Shown here: in pieces, positions 21,780-31,704 of the stretch
Position numbering within the stretch: position 1 is the first letter of the stretch
Layout: each line of letters starts with the position of its first letter
Origin: Hymenopellis radicata
Taxonomy: Eukaryota > Basidiomycota > Agaricomycetes > Agaricales > Physalacriaceae
DNA: 64,000 nt
Assembly (NCBI GenBank): GCA_015501595.1
Contig: JADNRX010000250.1
Location: 17,724 to 81,723 of the forward strand
Direction: 5' to 3'
The notes under the pieces: generated by a model
Told to the model about the DNA's origin: nothing
The model's input: only the letters and a program-made list of their open reading frames with translations
Database searches by the model: none
Program-made: the position numbers and the translations under genes

Positions 21780-24358
21780 ATGACTCAAGGAATGTACCCT
21801 CCACCTCCCCTCCCTCAAAACCTCATGGCAGTGCATACCAAACTCGTTCGAACGGCCGCAGCCTCTATACGGGCCATGTCTTACTACAGAGATCAATATC
21901 AGTCCTTGCTAGAAGGTACTCCCCATGACTCTAATCTGGAACGAAGAGAATTTTCTCGGCGGACGAAGATTTTGGACGAGGAACGAAAGAGGCTTGCTGC
22001 GAAGCCATATGAAGACGTGAGGCCGTATGTGACGTTGATGTCCAGCATCGTAAAGCAATATTCGGACTCTAGTGTGGCACAGTAAGCATATCGTCGCCTG
22101 TTTACTCCGATGCTTGTTGACAATGTATCGTAGCACACGGGTTCGCGCTCTCTATAGCGCAGCCGCGACCAAGGTCATCTTACGAACTGTGATACCCCGC
22201 CTTGGAAACGCTCGAGACCGAGTTATACAGGACGTCAAGGCGCACTTGCAGTGAGTTCTGTCTGACGACCTGTTTTAAAACGTTATCAAGTGCACTTAGG
22301 GAACGAACATCGGCGGGCGCCCTCAATACGCTCCTCGTGCTGCCAGGTCGGAACGCGTTGACTCTTTTAGCACAACCGGGATCTGCGAGTGATCTATGGT
22401 CAGGACAGTCAATGTCCGTCGAAGATTATAAAACAGCGGTGTCAGAGCTGGAGTAAGCGCTTCCTTCTAACCTCCATCACTTTCCTCACTGACCTTTCTG
22501 TCAGATCCTGGACATTCACTCAGCGACGCGTTGCGACATTGACTATCGCTTCGCCGGTTGCCCCAATCGAGCGTGAACGAAGGCCGTACGACGATTCAAA
22601 CTCAAGGTAGCGCTCCTTAATCAAATAATTTGGCAAGAGCTAATTTTTCTCTGCAGTACTAGTAACGGGATAGAACGCCAGAGAAGACCATATCAAGCTA
22701 CTGGCACAGGAGAATTTACTGACTCTGAGCCAATCCCAAACACAAGGTTTGTATAAATGTGTTATGCTCCCGCTTCCTTCTATCTAAATGCTCACCCAGA
22801 TCACACGTCAGCGCTCCCAGACTGTCGCCATCCGTGTCTTCGTAAGCCCTCTCTGCATTCGTGGATGACAAAGACTAAATAACCTATGTAGCGAGAGCCA
22901 GCCTCCTGAACCCGAAGTCGTTCAGCAACAATATGGATTGCAGTTTACCCAGAGGTCACATTTGCCTAGGACGCGGACTCGAGTACCTTCTGTCAACGTC
23001 CGTGTACCTCCACTTCGTGCCGAAAACCCACTTCCTCGACCACCACAATTGCAACCCGATCCTCCTTCGACGAACGGGCTTCAAATATCTGGACAAACGT
23101 TGTCTCCGTCTACCGGGCCTGGACCGGCTACACAAGCTGATGTGCTTCACAACCTTTTCGACCGATTGTTGAGGCACTGGAGGTACCAGATGATCCAGTC
23201 AACTCAGTCTCGAGTCCACAGATTGCAGAGCAGGCGCCTGCGCTCATCCAATTCCAACCCGAAACACCGCATCAAAATCTCGAACAAGTATCGGGACAAA
23301 CGTCGCGTGCTCCTCCTCCGTCAACCCATCGAGATGGGCCTGGACCGTCTTCACGCAACAACTTTGTCGAACAGTTGTTGCCAAGGACACCAGATGATCC
23401 AGTCAACTCAGTCTCGAGTCCGCAGGCGCCTCAACGCGTGGCTGATCCATATATACGTTCTACTACGCCCAATGTACCGCCATCCACTACTCCGCCATCA
23501 CCACCCCGTCCGCGCCCATCTCAGGCATGGCCTGCCTATCCGCCTCCCTATCATGCTTCGTCTCAACCCCAGGTTATGTTTGTACCGGAGCAGCTTGGTT
23601 TAGAACGTGCGGAAGACGTTTCCACTCCACCATCACCTCAGCGTCCACCATCCGAGCCTACGCTTAATATGTTCACTGCTCAGCCTCGCCGCCCATCTCA
23701 GCCACGGCCTGCCTCTCCGGCGGATCCGCCTTCCTATTTTCCTTCGTCTCAACCCCAGCCTGCATTTGTACCGGCGCAGCGTGATTCAGAACGCGAGCAG
23801 CCTTCACGATGCGAGCAGGTTTGTTCCCCCACAATCTCGTGTTTACCATTCACCTTTATTGACTTGTCTATCTGTTTACAGTTTAGATCCGGATGCAGAC
23901 CTCGTCGCGATGTTTGAGGATAACCCGCTTTCACTCATCCACACGCGAGACCCGGACAACCCCGTATCATTCGCATTCGCGTCGGACTGCACCATGCGCT
24001 GGCTCGTCGACGCGCTCGACATCGAGATACTCGCGCCCACCTACCTCCCACTGGGTCCGCTACAGTGATCATCGACTACACCTCCGCCGCGATGGGCGCG
24101 CTGCTGCAGTCATCCGATATCGTCGATGGAGATATCATGATGTCGTGTTATCGCTTTTCTTCAGATCCGATGGGGTGGTTTAGGGAGAGCCAGGCGGCGG
24201 AGTTTGTGCAGCCGGAGTGGGGGAGGGAGTGGGAGAGGTATTGGGTGTGGGGTATTTTGTATAGGGAGGGGGATGTAAAGGTGAGGGTGAAGAGGAGGGT
24301 GGATGTGGAAGAGGTGAGGGCGTGGCTTGGAGGTAGTCGTGTTTGGACGGAGGGTTAA
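21780..24358 (+). CDS. Unknown protein with Pro/Gln-rich central repeats; frame-broken
   Basis: Not recognised. A chain of well-formed exons (21780-22081, 22134-22250, 22300-22452, 22505-22606, 22657-22746, 22800-22841, 22892-23818, 23882-24358) has introns of 49-63 nt. The N-terminal 200 residues are mostly helical (ERREFSRRTKILDEERKRLA). The middle is a disordered Pro/Ser region with an internal duplication (PDDPVNSVSSPQ near 23192 and 23392). The C-terminal 150 residues look folded: DPDADLVAMFEDNPLSL, DCTMRWLVDALDIEIL, VIIDYTSAAMGALL, RWDVEEVRAWLGG-like end. The frame breaks near 23165-23190 (inside the first copy of the duplication), near the 23882 junction and near 24055-24066, where one added base would join PTYLPLGP to the next block. 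It is either a decaying gene or sequence error. Confidence 0.55.
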
Positions 24359-24589
24359 AATGCGATGGGAATGCTTTAAATTTGAAATGTGCATCTACGC
24401 AACTCGAGTCGCTTTTTTCGCTTACTATTTCGCTTCTTGTGTACAGTAGCTTCTAGTTGATTGACAAATTTAGATATTGTTACAACGATAGATTACTTGT
24501 TACAACTTGACTTTGGAATGGGAACGGTACATATGTACAAGGACATAACACATCTAGCCATGGTCGCACACAATGGCTTAGTGACGGCG

Positions 24590-25353
24590 CTAAGTAGACA
24601 TAGTTAGGAAGAGGACAGCAGGAGGAAGAATGGCACAGACGTTGCTAGACTTGATCTTCTCCTTCTTGACACTGGTGTTGTTCCGGCTGGAGCTACCTTG
24701 AGCCGGGGAAAATATGTTCTCGTCATCTGCTTTCTTCTTCAAGGCGACGTTGGTCGGGCTACCGTCGTGTATAATGTCAGGAGGAGCGACTACTAACAGA
24801 GCAGTTCGATACCGCCACGCACGCTTTGTGGTAGGGCTTCTTGGACGTCGTTGGGCGACGTGCTTCGCGTTCTTTCTTGACCATTTTACCCGGCCTGCAA
24901 GCGGAAAAAATCAGTCACTGTGCCAAGAAGGATAGGACGAAGAAAGTATACCTCAAGGTTTCAGAGTCGTAATTCTCTCGCTTGCGCTTGCCACAAATAG
25001 TATTGTCCGGTCGAGAGTACTTGACATAACCTTTATCCGTAGTCTGAGGCGGATATGGGTGAAGAGACTGGGTGCTACGGTTTTTCTGAAATGAGATGAC
25101 ATCGATTCAAAAGTAGCAAAACACACTGAGCGATGGGCCGGTCTCCAGGCCCCGAGGGTAGTAGACTAAAAGAAAAGACCGTCAGTCAAGAGAGAAGAAG
25201 GTATGAAGAGCACGTACGCTTTGTCTCTCCCCGGAGTAAAGTCCCTGAGAGATGAATGAGATCTGCGAAAGGATGCGCCTTGGCTTACCGGAGGTCGGGA
25301 TTGTTGAGGCGCTTGAGTGCCTTATTCATCCCGGAGTTCTTCATTTCCGCCAT
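24590..25353 (-). CDS. Putative small spliced gene overlapping the end of the retroelement
   Basis: Below the retrotransposon pol frame, minus-strand segments join through plausible short introns. An ATG at 25353 starts MAEMKNSGMNKALKRLNN. DFTPGRDKAY and a segment ending KRKRENYDSETL follow. After one more splice, either a short basic end (stop 24777) or, in another frame, a Lys-rich tract ending in a hydrophobic GPI-signal-like tail (stop 24590-24592) is possible. The two endings are in different frames, so one model must be wrong or a base is missing. It could be a host gene or the 3' part of the retroelement. Product not recognised. Confidence 0.3.
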
Positions 25354-27593
25354 CGTCCTCAGGGGCTCAGTGTTCGTGCGAATACTATTCCTGAGATACA
25401 TTGAATGCGTGTCGATAAATTGAAATGAGATGAGGATAGGACTGGACGGACTTACGTAGTAAGAGTTTCGAATTCGACTCTCCACGCGGTAGGGCGCTGA
25501 CCATCTGACTAATAGCTTTTTTTCTGTCTTCATCACGAATATCAGATCGCTGCGGTAAATTTGGACGAGCTGGCCTTTTTGGAAGACAACCTGGCCAGGT
25601 TGTCTCCCTAGTACTTTTGCATCAAATTTTATCTTCTGCTTCTCCCGATGCTCTATGTTGTGTGAGTGAACGTCGAGTCGTTGTTGCTGCACGTAAGCAA
25701 TCTGAATCGCCGTCTCATCAAAAGATGCCTCTCGGTCTGCGCCACCAACTGGAGTTCGCGCTATATTGACTACCAGTCCTAGGGAGATTTCGTTTGGTGA
25801 ATGATTCAATGCTGGGAGTATCCGCTCGTTGATGTCACATATGGCTTGGTCAAAGTGATCCGGCCAGTTATGTGGTAGTCCCTCGAAGTCAGTTATCGCT
25901 GCCCATGCGTCCTCACCCAGGTCCGGTGCGCATAGCCGCTTGAGACGATTCAACAACCGCCCATTTGACCCCTCGACTAGACTTTGGATCCACGGTGAGT
26001 ATGCGGCCACTGGGAAGTAAACGGTACCGTGATCTTCACACCACTCTCGTACTTGGTGGTTGTTCAGGTGTCGTCCATTGTCCGTCATCAGTGTCTCGGG
26101 TGGAGGAAAGTCACGCACAATTCGGTCGAGTGATTTGAGTGTCGTGTCGGCAGATCCAGGTACGCGGAACTTGTCACCCCATACTTTCTGAGCAAATGCG
26201 TCGACATAGAGAATCACCGTCTTGAACCCGCCTTTTGCCTTTGGTAAGGACAAGTAGTCCGCCACCCACAGCTCGTACGGGTGACGCCTGATAACTGGCT
26301 CCAGAAGTGAGTGAACGTGTACCGGGCCAAATCCTTTGCAACGTCCACACTCTAGTAGTGCTTTCACGATCGACTTGTCCAGCCGAGGACTGTAAATGGA
26401 GTCCATCAGCCTCATCTTCACCAAGTCTCGACTCCAGTGTCCATGCGCCTGATGCTCTTCGCGAGCCAGCTCCACGGCCTCCTTCTGTGTAACACATTCC
26501 AATCTGGCGCGCGCCCGCGTCGATTTACCTGTTGCTAACCGCCACAGCTTCCCTTCATCTACAAAATATCCCTCCGCCCGATGCCGTGCTCGCTTCTTAT
26601 CACGCACACTCCGCCCATTGTCTATCTCCCCCAGCGACTCCAGTACCTGCACAAACATGGGTTCAGCTGCAAACCGTGCCAGCAACGCTTCCAGCGGCTC
26701 TGCTGATGTCACCCCAAAGACGTCGTTGACCAACCCATGCCGTTCCTGCCAGTCTACTGGTACCGACCACTCATGACCATCACCATCGACGACTGGCTGC
26801 CCCTCATACTTCCTGCTAAGGGCGTCACCAACTAAGTTCGTCCGACCCGGTCGATGCCGCACTGCCACAATCCAAAATGATAGAATTGCCTCCTTCCATC
26901 GAGCGTGTGTTGCTGATAGCTTTGAATTTGTAAGGAGGTCGCGTAGCGCTTGACAATCAGTCTCGACTTCAATTGGAAACCCGTACGTGTCCTCATCAAA
27001 CTCTTCAAGACAGAACTTCAAACCCGCCGTCTCGAGCAAGAATGGCTTGTACCGCTCTTCCGCCGCGGATGTGCGTTTAGAAACGTAAGCGATTGGGTGC
27101 AGTGTACGCGTACTTTTCCCACTGGGTGCACTTGTATCGTGCCACTGGGCTAACCAACCTCCAAACCCCTTTTGACAACCATCCGTTGTGACGATAAATG
27201 GTGATCCGTCGTAGCGGGGCGCCTGAAGAACTGGTTCACTGATCAATGCAAGCTTCAAACGCAGAAATGCACGGTCATGCTCTTGTTTCCAGTGTGCAGG
27301 AAGATTGACACGACATTGACCTGCTCGATATGCAGTTCGTCCTTTAGAAGTTGGAACTTCAGCAAGACGCAGGAGATCAGAGAGGGGTTGTGCAATCTCA
27401 GCATACCCGCGGATCTGAGAACGAAAGACGCCTGCTAAACCCAGAAACTGCCCAACATTCTGCAAGTCCACCGGTGTAGGCCAGGAAACCAGAGCAGAAA
27501 CCTTCTTCAAATCTGGCTTAATCCCATATTTCCCCACGCGCGCCCCAGCAAATACCGCCTCGCTCACAAACAATGATGTTTTCTTTGCTGATA
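25285..27593 (-). CDS. Retrotransposon pol: end of RT, RNase H and integrase
   Basis: Ty3/gypsy pol segment. From the N-terminal side: RT connection (GQFLGLAGVFRSQIRGYAEI, the usual gypsy thumb motif), RNase H (ETDCQALRDLL and the end HRPGRTNLVGDALSR), a zinc-binding-like H/C region (HQAHGHWSRDL, then ECGRCKGFG), and the integrase core. The three catalytic acids are in WVADYLSLP, LMTDNGRHLNN and QSLVEGSNGRLLNRLK, a D,D-35-E arrangement. The C-terminal part has a basic SH3-like segment (LVRWSAPYRVESRIRNSY). The frame begins exactly at the MITE boundary and continues the upstream RT frame. Its true end may involve a splice near 25456 or simply run on to 25285. Confidence 0.85.
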
Positions 27594-27857
27594 CTGTAGA
27601 GTTTCATTCAATTCATCGGTCACGGGTCACAAGGGACCCGAAATCGACGAATTGTCACACCAGTCACAGGTCCCGCGGAAATCTGACGAATCTGGCCAGC
27701 AAATTTCACCAAAAATGGCTCTAAAGTTGGCCAAATTGGGGGTATTATGACGAAATTTTTTTGCATGTCACGGCACCTGCGGCGCCGCGACGAATTCAAA
27801 TTTTCGTCAGGCCGGTCACAGGTCACATGGCCTGACGAATTGAATGAAACTGTACAG
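27594..27857. mobile_element. 264-bp MITE inserted in the retrotransposon (TA duplication)
   Basis: Terminal inverted repeats start CTGTAgAGTTTCATTCAATT and, on the other strand, CTGTAcAGTTTCATTCAATT. The element is flanked by TA at 27592-27593 and 27858-27859, the target duplication of Tc1/mariner-type elements. No coding capacity. Removing the element with one TA restores the pol frame (SSKLSLSAKKTSLFVSEAVF). The inner part repeats GTGACC(T)GTGACC-like words, also present in the MITE at 52627-52856, so the two belong to one family. Confidence 0.85.
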
Positions 27858-28560
27858 TAATGAAAGTTTGGAGGATCGCACACGTTTGAGAACGTGTATG
27901 AAGTTCTGCAGCAAACTCTCAAAGTCATCTCCTGCCTGTCCTCCATCGTCGACAAAGAGGACCATGATGCTGTCAATCAGACCCCGTAACTCTCGCTGCG
28001 CCACCTCTGAAAACCAGGTCGGTGCTCCCTCTATCCCCATTGGCATTCGCTTCCATGAGTAATAGCCTCGTCCCTCCACAAAGAAACACAAATATCGCTG
28101 TGCTTCTGGACTCGTTTGACAAGCGAAGAACCCTGACGCGAAGTCAAACGTATTGATATAACGCTTTCCGCATAGTGTCTGCTGTTTCGCCCGAATATCT
28201 CCTTGAGGCATTGGACGCGTGTCCAGAACTCTGTTAAGTTCCTCGAACGTGCTGACAATACGCCACGCAGGTGTTGGCATAGCATGCACCTGTGTAGGGT
28301 CTCGCATCTTTGGCCGAGGCGGCAAAGGAATATCCGACTGAATCCCCGCCTCAATACACGCATCATTAAGGGCATGCAGAAGCTCATCCATGGGTAGGCC
28401 CTGCTCGACATGAGTTTTCTGTGCGAGGGTGATTGGCGAGCAGCATAAGACATCAGCTGCGGGAATAGGTGCCACCACTCCTGCGTCTACCATCTCATCC
28501 AGCTTCGCATTAAACCATGCCTTCGCTGGCGGTGACATTCGGCGCTGCCGATCTTCCGTT
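27858..28560 (-). CDS. Retrotransposon reverse transcriptase segment
   Basis: The main RT fingers and palm. It starts MSPPAKAWFNAKLDEMVDAG (28538), preceded in the same frame by RQRR, and continues with TFDFASGFFACQ, the typical FxxxxRMPMG-like block YYSWKRMPMGIEGAPTWF, and the catalytic box VLFVDDGG. The two adjacent Asp of FVDD are intact. It ends where the MITE begins. One base out of frame with the upstream protease-linker segment (28487-29692). Confidence 0.8.
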
Positions 28561-29701
28561 TGAACGTTACGCCCTCCGGAATCTTCACTGTAAACTCTGC
28601 ATCATCCACCACTAGTACCTCCGCCATCGAGAGTGCAAAACAGTCGGCGTACGACCGAATTGTACCCTCAACTCGTTCGCGCTCGGCGCTCGTGAGATCC
28701 GTGCCAATTGTGATAGCGTCAATGACAGCTTGAACACGACAGCTATTGAACGGGTCCGTTTTCCTGGTGAAGATGTTTGATTCTTCATGCAGCACCTGAA
28801 CCGGCACCTCGATCTCCTCTTCTTCAACTGTGTCCCGGTCTTCCGCCACGTAACCTCTTTGCATCTGGATCGTTGCTAGAACTTGCTTTGCCAACCGTCG
28901 CTCAGTCCGCCCCTTCTTCGCAGATAGACCTTGACTTAGGCGCCAAGCTGTACGCTCTTCTTGAGTACGACGTTGTCGAATTACAGGCAGATCTGAATGA
29001 AGCACCGTGTCAGTCGAGTTGGGTTCTGGCACATGCGAAATGGGTAACGAGACTTCCCTCGTCGGGGAGTGCGAATCCCCGATGAAGTTTGCGCACGTAG
29101 AGTCTGTTGACTCTGATTTCCCTCGGTTCTGTGCTCCAACTCGTCCTAAGTCCTCCTCCAACTCACTGCTTCTGGTCGGTGCCTCTGTTGAATTTTTTGA
29201 TTCAGTATCAGATAGCATTTCGGCAGATCCTGCAGCATGAGAAACTTCCCTCGTCGGGGAGTGCGAATCCCCGATGAAGTTCGCGCACGGTGGGTGTAAC
29301 AACCCATTCTCATCATCTTCGCATCTGAAGTGAACACTCTCCCAGTCACCATATGTATCTTCTCCTCGCTCTTGTCCTTCCATCCCTGTAGGTGCGCATG
29401 CCAAATGACTCCAGTCCTGTAAAACAATCTTGTCAGTATTATCCCCTTCAATCTCGTCATTGGAGACTCGCCGGGTCTCTCGCCTTGAGGGTTCCCGCAC
29501 CCCGGGCAACCCCTGCAAGGACGCTCGCGATTCGGTGACAAACGTCACCGGGTTCTCACCCAAGGCCGTGGCGTCCGCTCGGGACATATTTGGCAACACA
29601 ACCTTCATCTCCCCTACAGTCATCGCCACTGTGTCTGTCGAGTATTCATGCACCGCACGAAACTCTCGTAAGAGAGGCTTCCCAAACAACACCTCCCAGC
29701 T
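28487..29701 (-). CDS. Retrotransposon protease/RT linker segment
   Basis: From GKPLLREFRAVHEYSTDTVAM (C-terminal edge of the protease) through a long acidic, Ser-rich linker into the start of RT (DDAEFTVKIPEGVTFKR). The linker contains a tandem-like duplication of ANFIGDSHSPTREVS, encoded by near-identical DNA at about 29049-29096 and 29240-29287. It lies in a different frame from gag/protease because of the run of eight C at 29702-29709. Confidence 0.7.
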   Translation of the reverse strand, partial: SWEVLFGKPLLREFRAVHEYSTDTVAMTVGEMKVVLPNMSRADATALGENPVTFVTESRASLQGLPGVREPSRRETRRVSNDEIEGDNTDKIVLQDWSHLACAPTGMEGQERGEDTYGDWESVHFRCEDDENGLLHPPCANFIGDSHSPTREVSHAAGSAEMLSDTESKNSTEAPTRSSELEEDLGRVGAQNRGKSESTDSTCANFIGDSHSPTREVSLPISHVPEPNSTDTVLHSDLPVIRQRRTQEERTAWRLSQGLSAKKGRTERRLAKQVLATIQMQRGYVAEDRDTVEEEEIEVPVQVLHEESNIFTRKTDPFNSCRVQAVIDAITIGTDLTSAERERVEGTIRSYADCFALSMAEVLVVDDAEFTVKIPEGVTFKRKIGSAECHRQRRHGLMRSWMRW

Positions 29702-30951
29702 CCCCCCCCTGCAAATATCTCAAAAGCACCCCTCCCGACTACACCTCCCACGGTAACCTTCCCTTCCCATACTCCATCAGACGGCACTCTAACACCATTT
29801 GCCATCCTCAGCCATCGCGACGATGGCTTCAATGCTCCCAACCGATGCGCCACCTTGCGGAAAACCACTGAATCAATCGCCCCCACCATAGAGCCATCGT
29901 CGAACACTGCTGTGAGTCGCACATTCTCTCCTTGTGGACCCTCTAATATTACGCGTTGTGTATATGGCCGGTCGCGTGGTGCCAGATCCTGCTTGTTCCC
30001 GGTATTGTTCATGCCAGTAGAAGCAGAATAAAACATGAATTCGTTTCGATCGTCGTACACAACAGGAAGTATCTTGGTAGGAAAACTGTTCACCGGAGGC
30101 TCGACATTGTTGCAAAGCGCCGGCGTAATATCAATAGAAGGTAAGACAGTTGTTATCGTCGGAACATGTTTGTGTGTGGATACACTTGAAAAATCCCGTG
30201 CGGCTTGTAGAATCTGGGGGGGAAATGCGCACGGTACGGGATATGAGGCGGGTATGGTCCTGAGCATAGCCTCCAGTGCTCTAATCGCAGTAGTCCGCTC
30301 CTCGAAACGCGCGAGTCTGACGCCCTCCGCCTGCAAGAATAGCAGTTGCTCCAAATTGAGCTCGTCAATCGCCCGTCTGAAATCCGTCCAGCTCGTTATC
30401 GTAATCCCCGCCAGATGTGATCTCAATGAACGCGGCATGCGGTCCTTGACGTCGTCGATGCATAGCCCTGCAGTATCTGGAATTTGGTGAGCCAAGCGGG
30501 TAACCGCATTGACCCACACGCGAATCATCATCTGCTTCGTGCCACCAACCACCACCCAGCTCGTCATATTCTCCTCCGTCAACTCGGTCGCCTTCGCTAA
30601 CAGCGCTGCTCGCTTCTCGTGAGGCCTTTTTTCCACCGAAGTGACATCCGGCCACTCCATCTCGAATGCGTCTCTCAGCCCCAACACGGTGCGCGTAGAT
30701 TCCCAAGTTGTGACTGGATTGGTGGTATTTGTGGTCACTTTGTCGATCCATCGACGTGCGTCAGAGTGGCGGGGGAAAAGCGTTTGCAGAATTCGAAACC
30801 TCGTATTATCGTCAGATATTGTATCGGAATGGATTAGAAAGTAGCGGGAAATGCGATCTATGAACGCTCCTGCATTCTCGCCCTCGCGTCCATCGCCATA
30901 AAAAGTCGCGTTGTCGATATCACAGTCAACCATTTTTCCAGAGCAAAACAC
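29702..30951 (-). CDS. Retrotransposon gag and aspartic protease
   Basis: Gag begins MFCSGKMVDCDIDNATFYGD; the second Met (30933) is an equally good start. The middle is a retrotransposon-gag-like helical region (WIDKVTTNTTNPVTTWES, DAFEMEWPDV). No CCHC knuckle was seen. A protease follows, with the active-site strand TAVFDDGSMVGAI, where D-D-G replaces the usual D-S/T-G, and the paired hydrophobic strand KVTVGGVVGRGAFEIF. The natural continuation SWEVLFGKPLL lies one frame over, past a run of eight G on this strand. Confidence 0.75.
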
Positions 30952-31041
30952 GAGGCGAATCCGACACGTTTAACGACGCGTAAGAGCTGAATCCCCGTAG
31001 ATGCACGAAAAAGAAAATCTCAGAAGTCCGAAATGGCGTGC

Positions 31042-31064
31042 TTCGAATCCCGTCCTCATCACCA
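31042..31064 (-). other. Primer-binding site of the retrotransposon
   Basis: On the minus (element) strand the sequence begins TGGTGATGAGGACGGGATTC and continues GAA. TGG is the complement of a tRNA CCA end, and read on the plus strand it is TTCGAATCCC followed by an acceptor-stem-like part and CCA. The complementarity would cover the whole acceptor 3' arm and reach into the T loop. It lies about 90 bp before gag, where a PBS belongs. The matching tRNA is not identified. No A box or cloverleaf precedes it on the plus strand, so it is not a tRNA gene. Confidence 0.6.
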
Positions 31065-31704
31065 GATGGACTAGGGGAACCTGACGACTCGCGGACACGA
31101 TGATGGCAAGACGAAGACGATTGTGGCTGTGCTACCGTCTAAACGAACACTGCTTCTACTTCCGGATCGGTGCACCATTCTGTACCCGACTCGATCTACT
31201 CTCTCTTCCGCCTCTTTCCCCTGGTCTTCTTCTCCTTTGGGACTTTCCCCGCCTGGGCTACCTAGCCCAACGTTGGGCGGCAATTTCTGATGGACAGACA
31301 TTGCAAAGTAAGTTAGAATGGGAGCACACATATTTGAGGTGAGCTCGCTTTATAGTGTCATCGCGGTAGCAAACGCCTTTGAGAAACAATGCCATAGAGT
31401 CTAATAAGAGTCCGGAAAGAATTACTCCATGACGAAGGAACGAGAACGTTCGACGCCACATGCTGGTACTAGCGCGGACAAACACACAAAGGGACATGAG
31501 AAAAAGCGTTGCGGATGGAAAGACACAAAGACGCGTTTGAGCACGTGGGGGCTGTGCGATTAGATTTGTCAACTCCGTCCCTGACGCCTCTTCTTCGGTA
31601 TGGACGGGCACCAGACGGCGATGCTGGCTTCACATATAAGCTTCTAGGTCCAGTTACACCCCGCTATTCGGCCTACTCTCTCTCAACGAAATGCTACAAG
31701 CAGT
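31065..31704. other. Probable 5' LTR/flank of the retrotransposon; no gene
   Basis: Should contain the 5' LTR if the element is complete, but no matching copy was found on the other side. The final part is the promoter of the wax-synthase-like gene. Confidence 0.35.

Larger units (their letters stand above)
25285..31064 (-). mobile_element. Ty3/gypsy LTR-retrotransposon internal region, disrupted
   Basis: Reading down from 31064 on the minus strand: a primer-binding site, gag, protease, reverse transcriptase, RNase H and integrase, the Ty3/gypsy order (integrase last). The coding frame is broken by a 264-bp MITE (27594-27857), a one-base shift at about 28545-28560, and a shift in a run of eight C (29702-29709 on the plus strand). 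I could not find long terminal repeats by eye: the sequence just beyond the primer-binding site does not obviously recur below 25285. Without LTR pairs it cannot be dated, but the lesions make it non-autonomous as it stands. Confidence 0.85.

Noticed and set aside
23144..23177. A 32-nt intron to explain the frame change in the 21780 gene
   Set aside because: Shorter than any other intron here, with no branch-point word, and the segment aligns with coding sequence of the second duplicated unit, so a frameshift is the better reading.
31030..31064. Possible tRNA gene ending CCA
   Set aside because: No matching 5' acceptor strand, A box or cloverleaf upstream; genomic tRNA genes rarely encode CCA in eukaryotes; the position before gag fits a primer-binding site.
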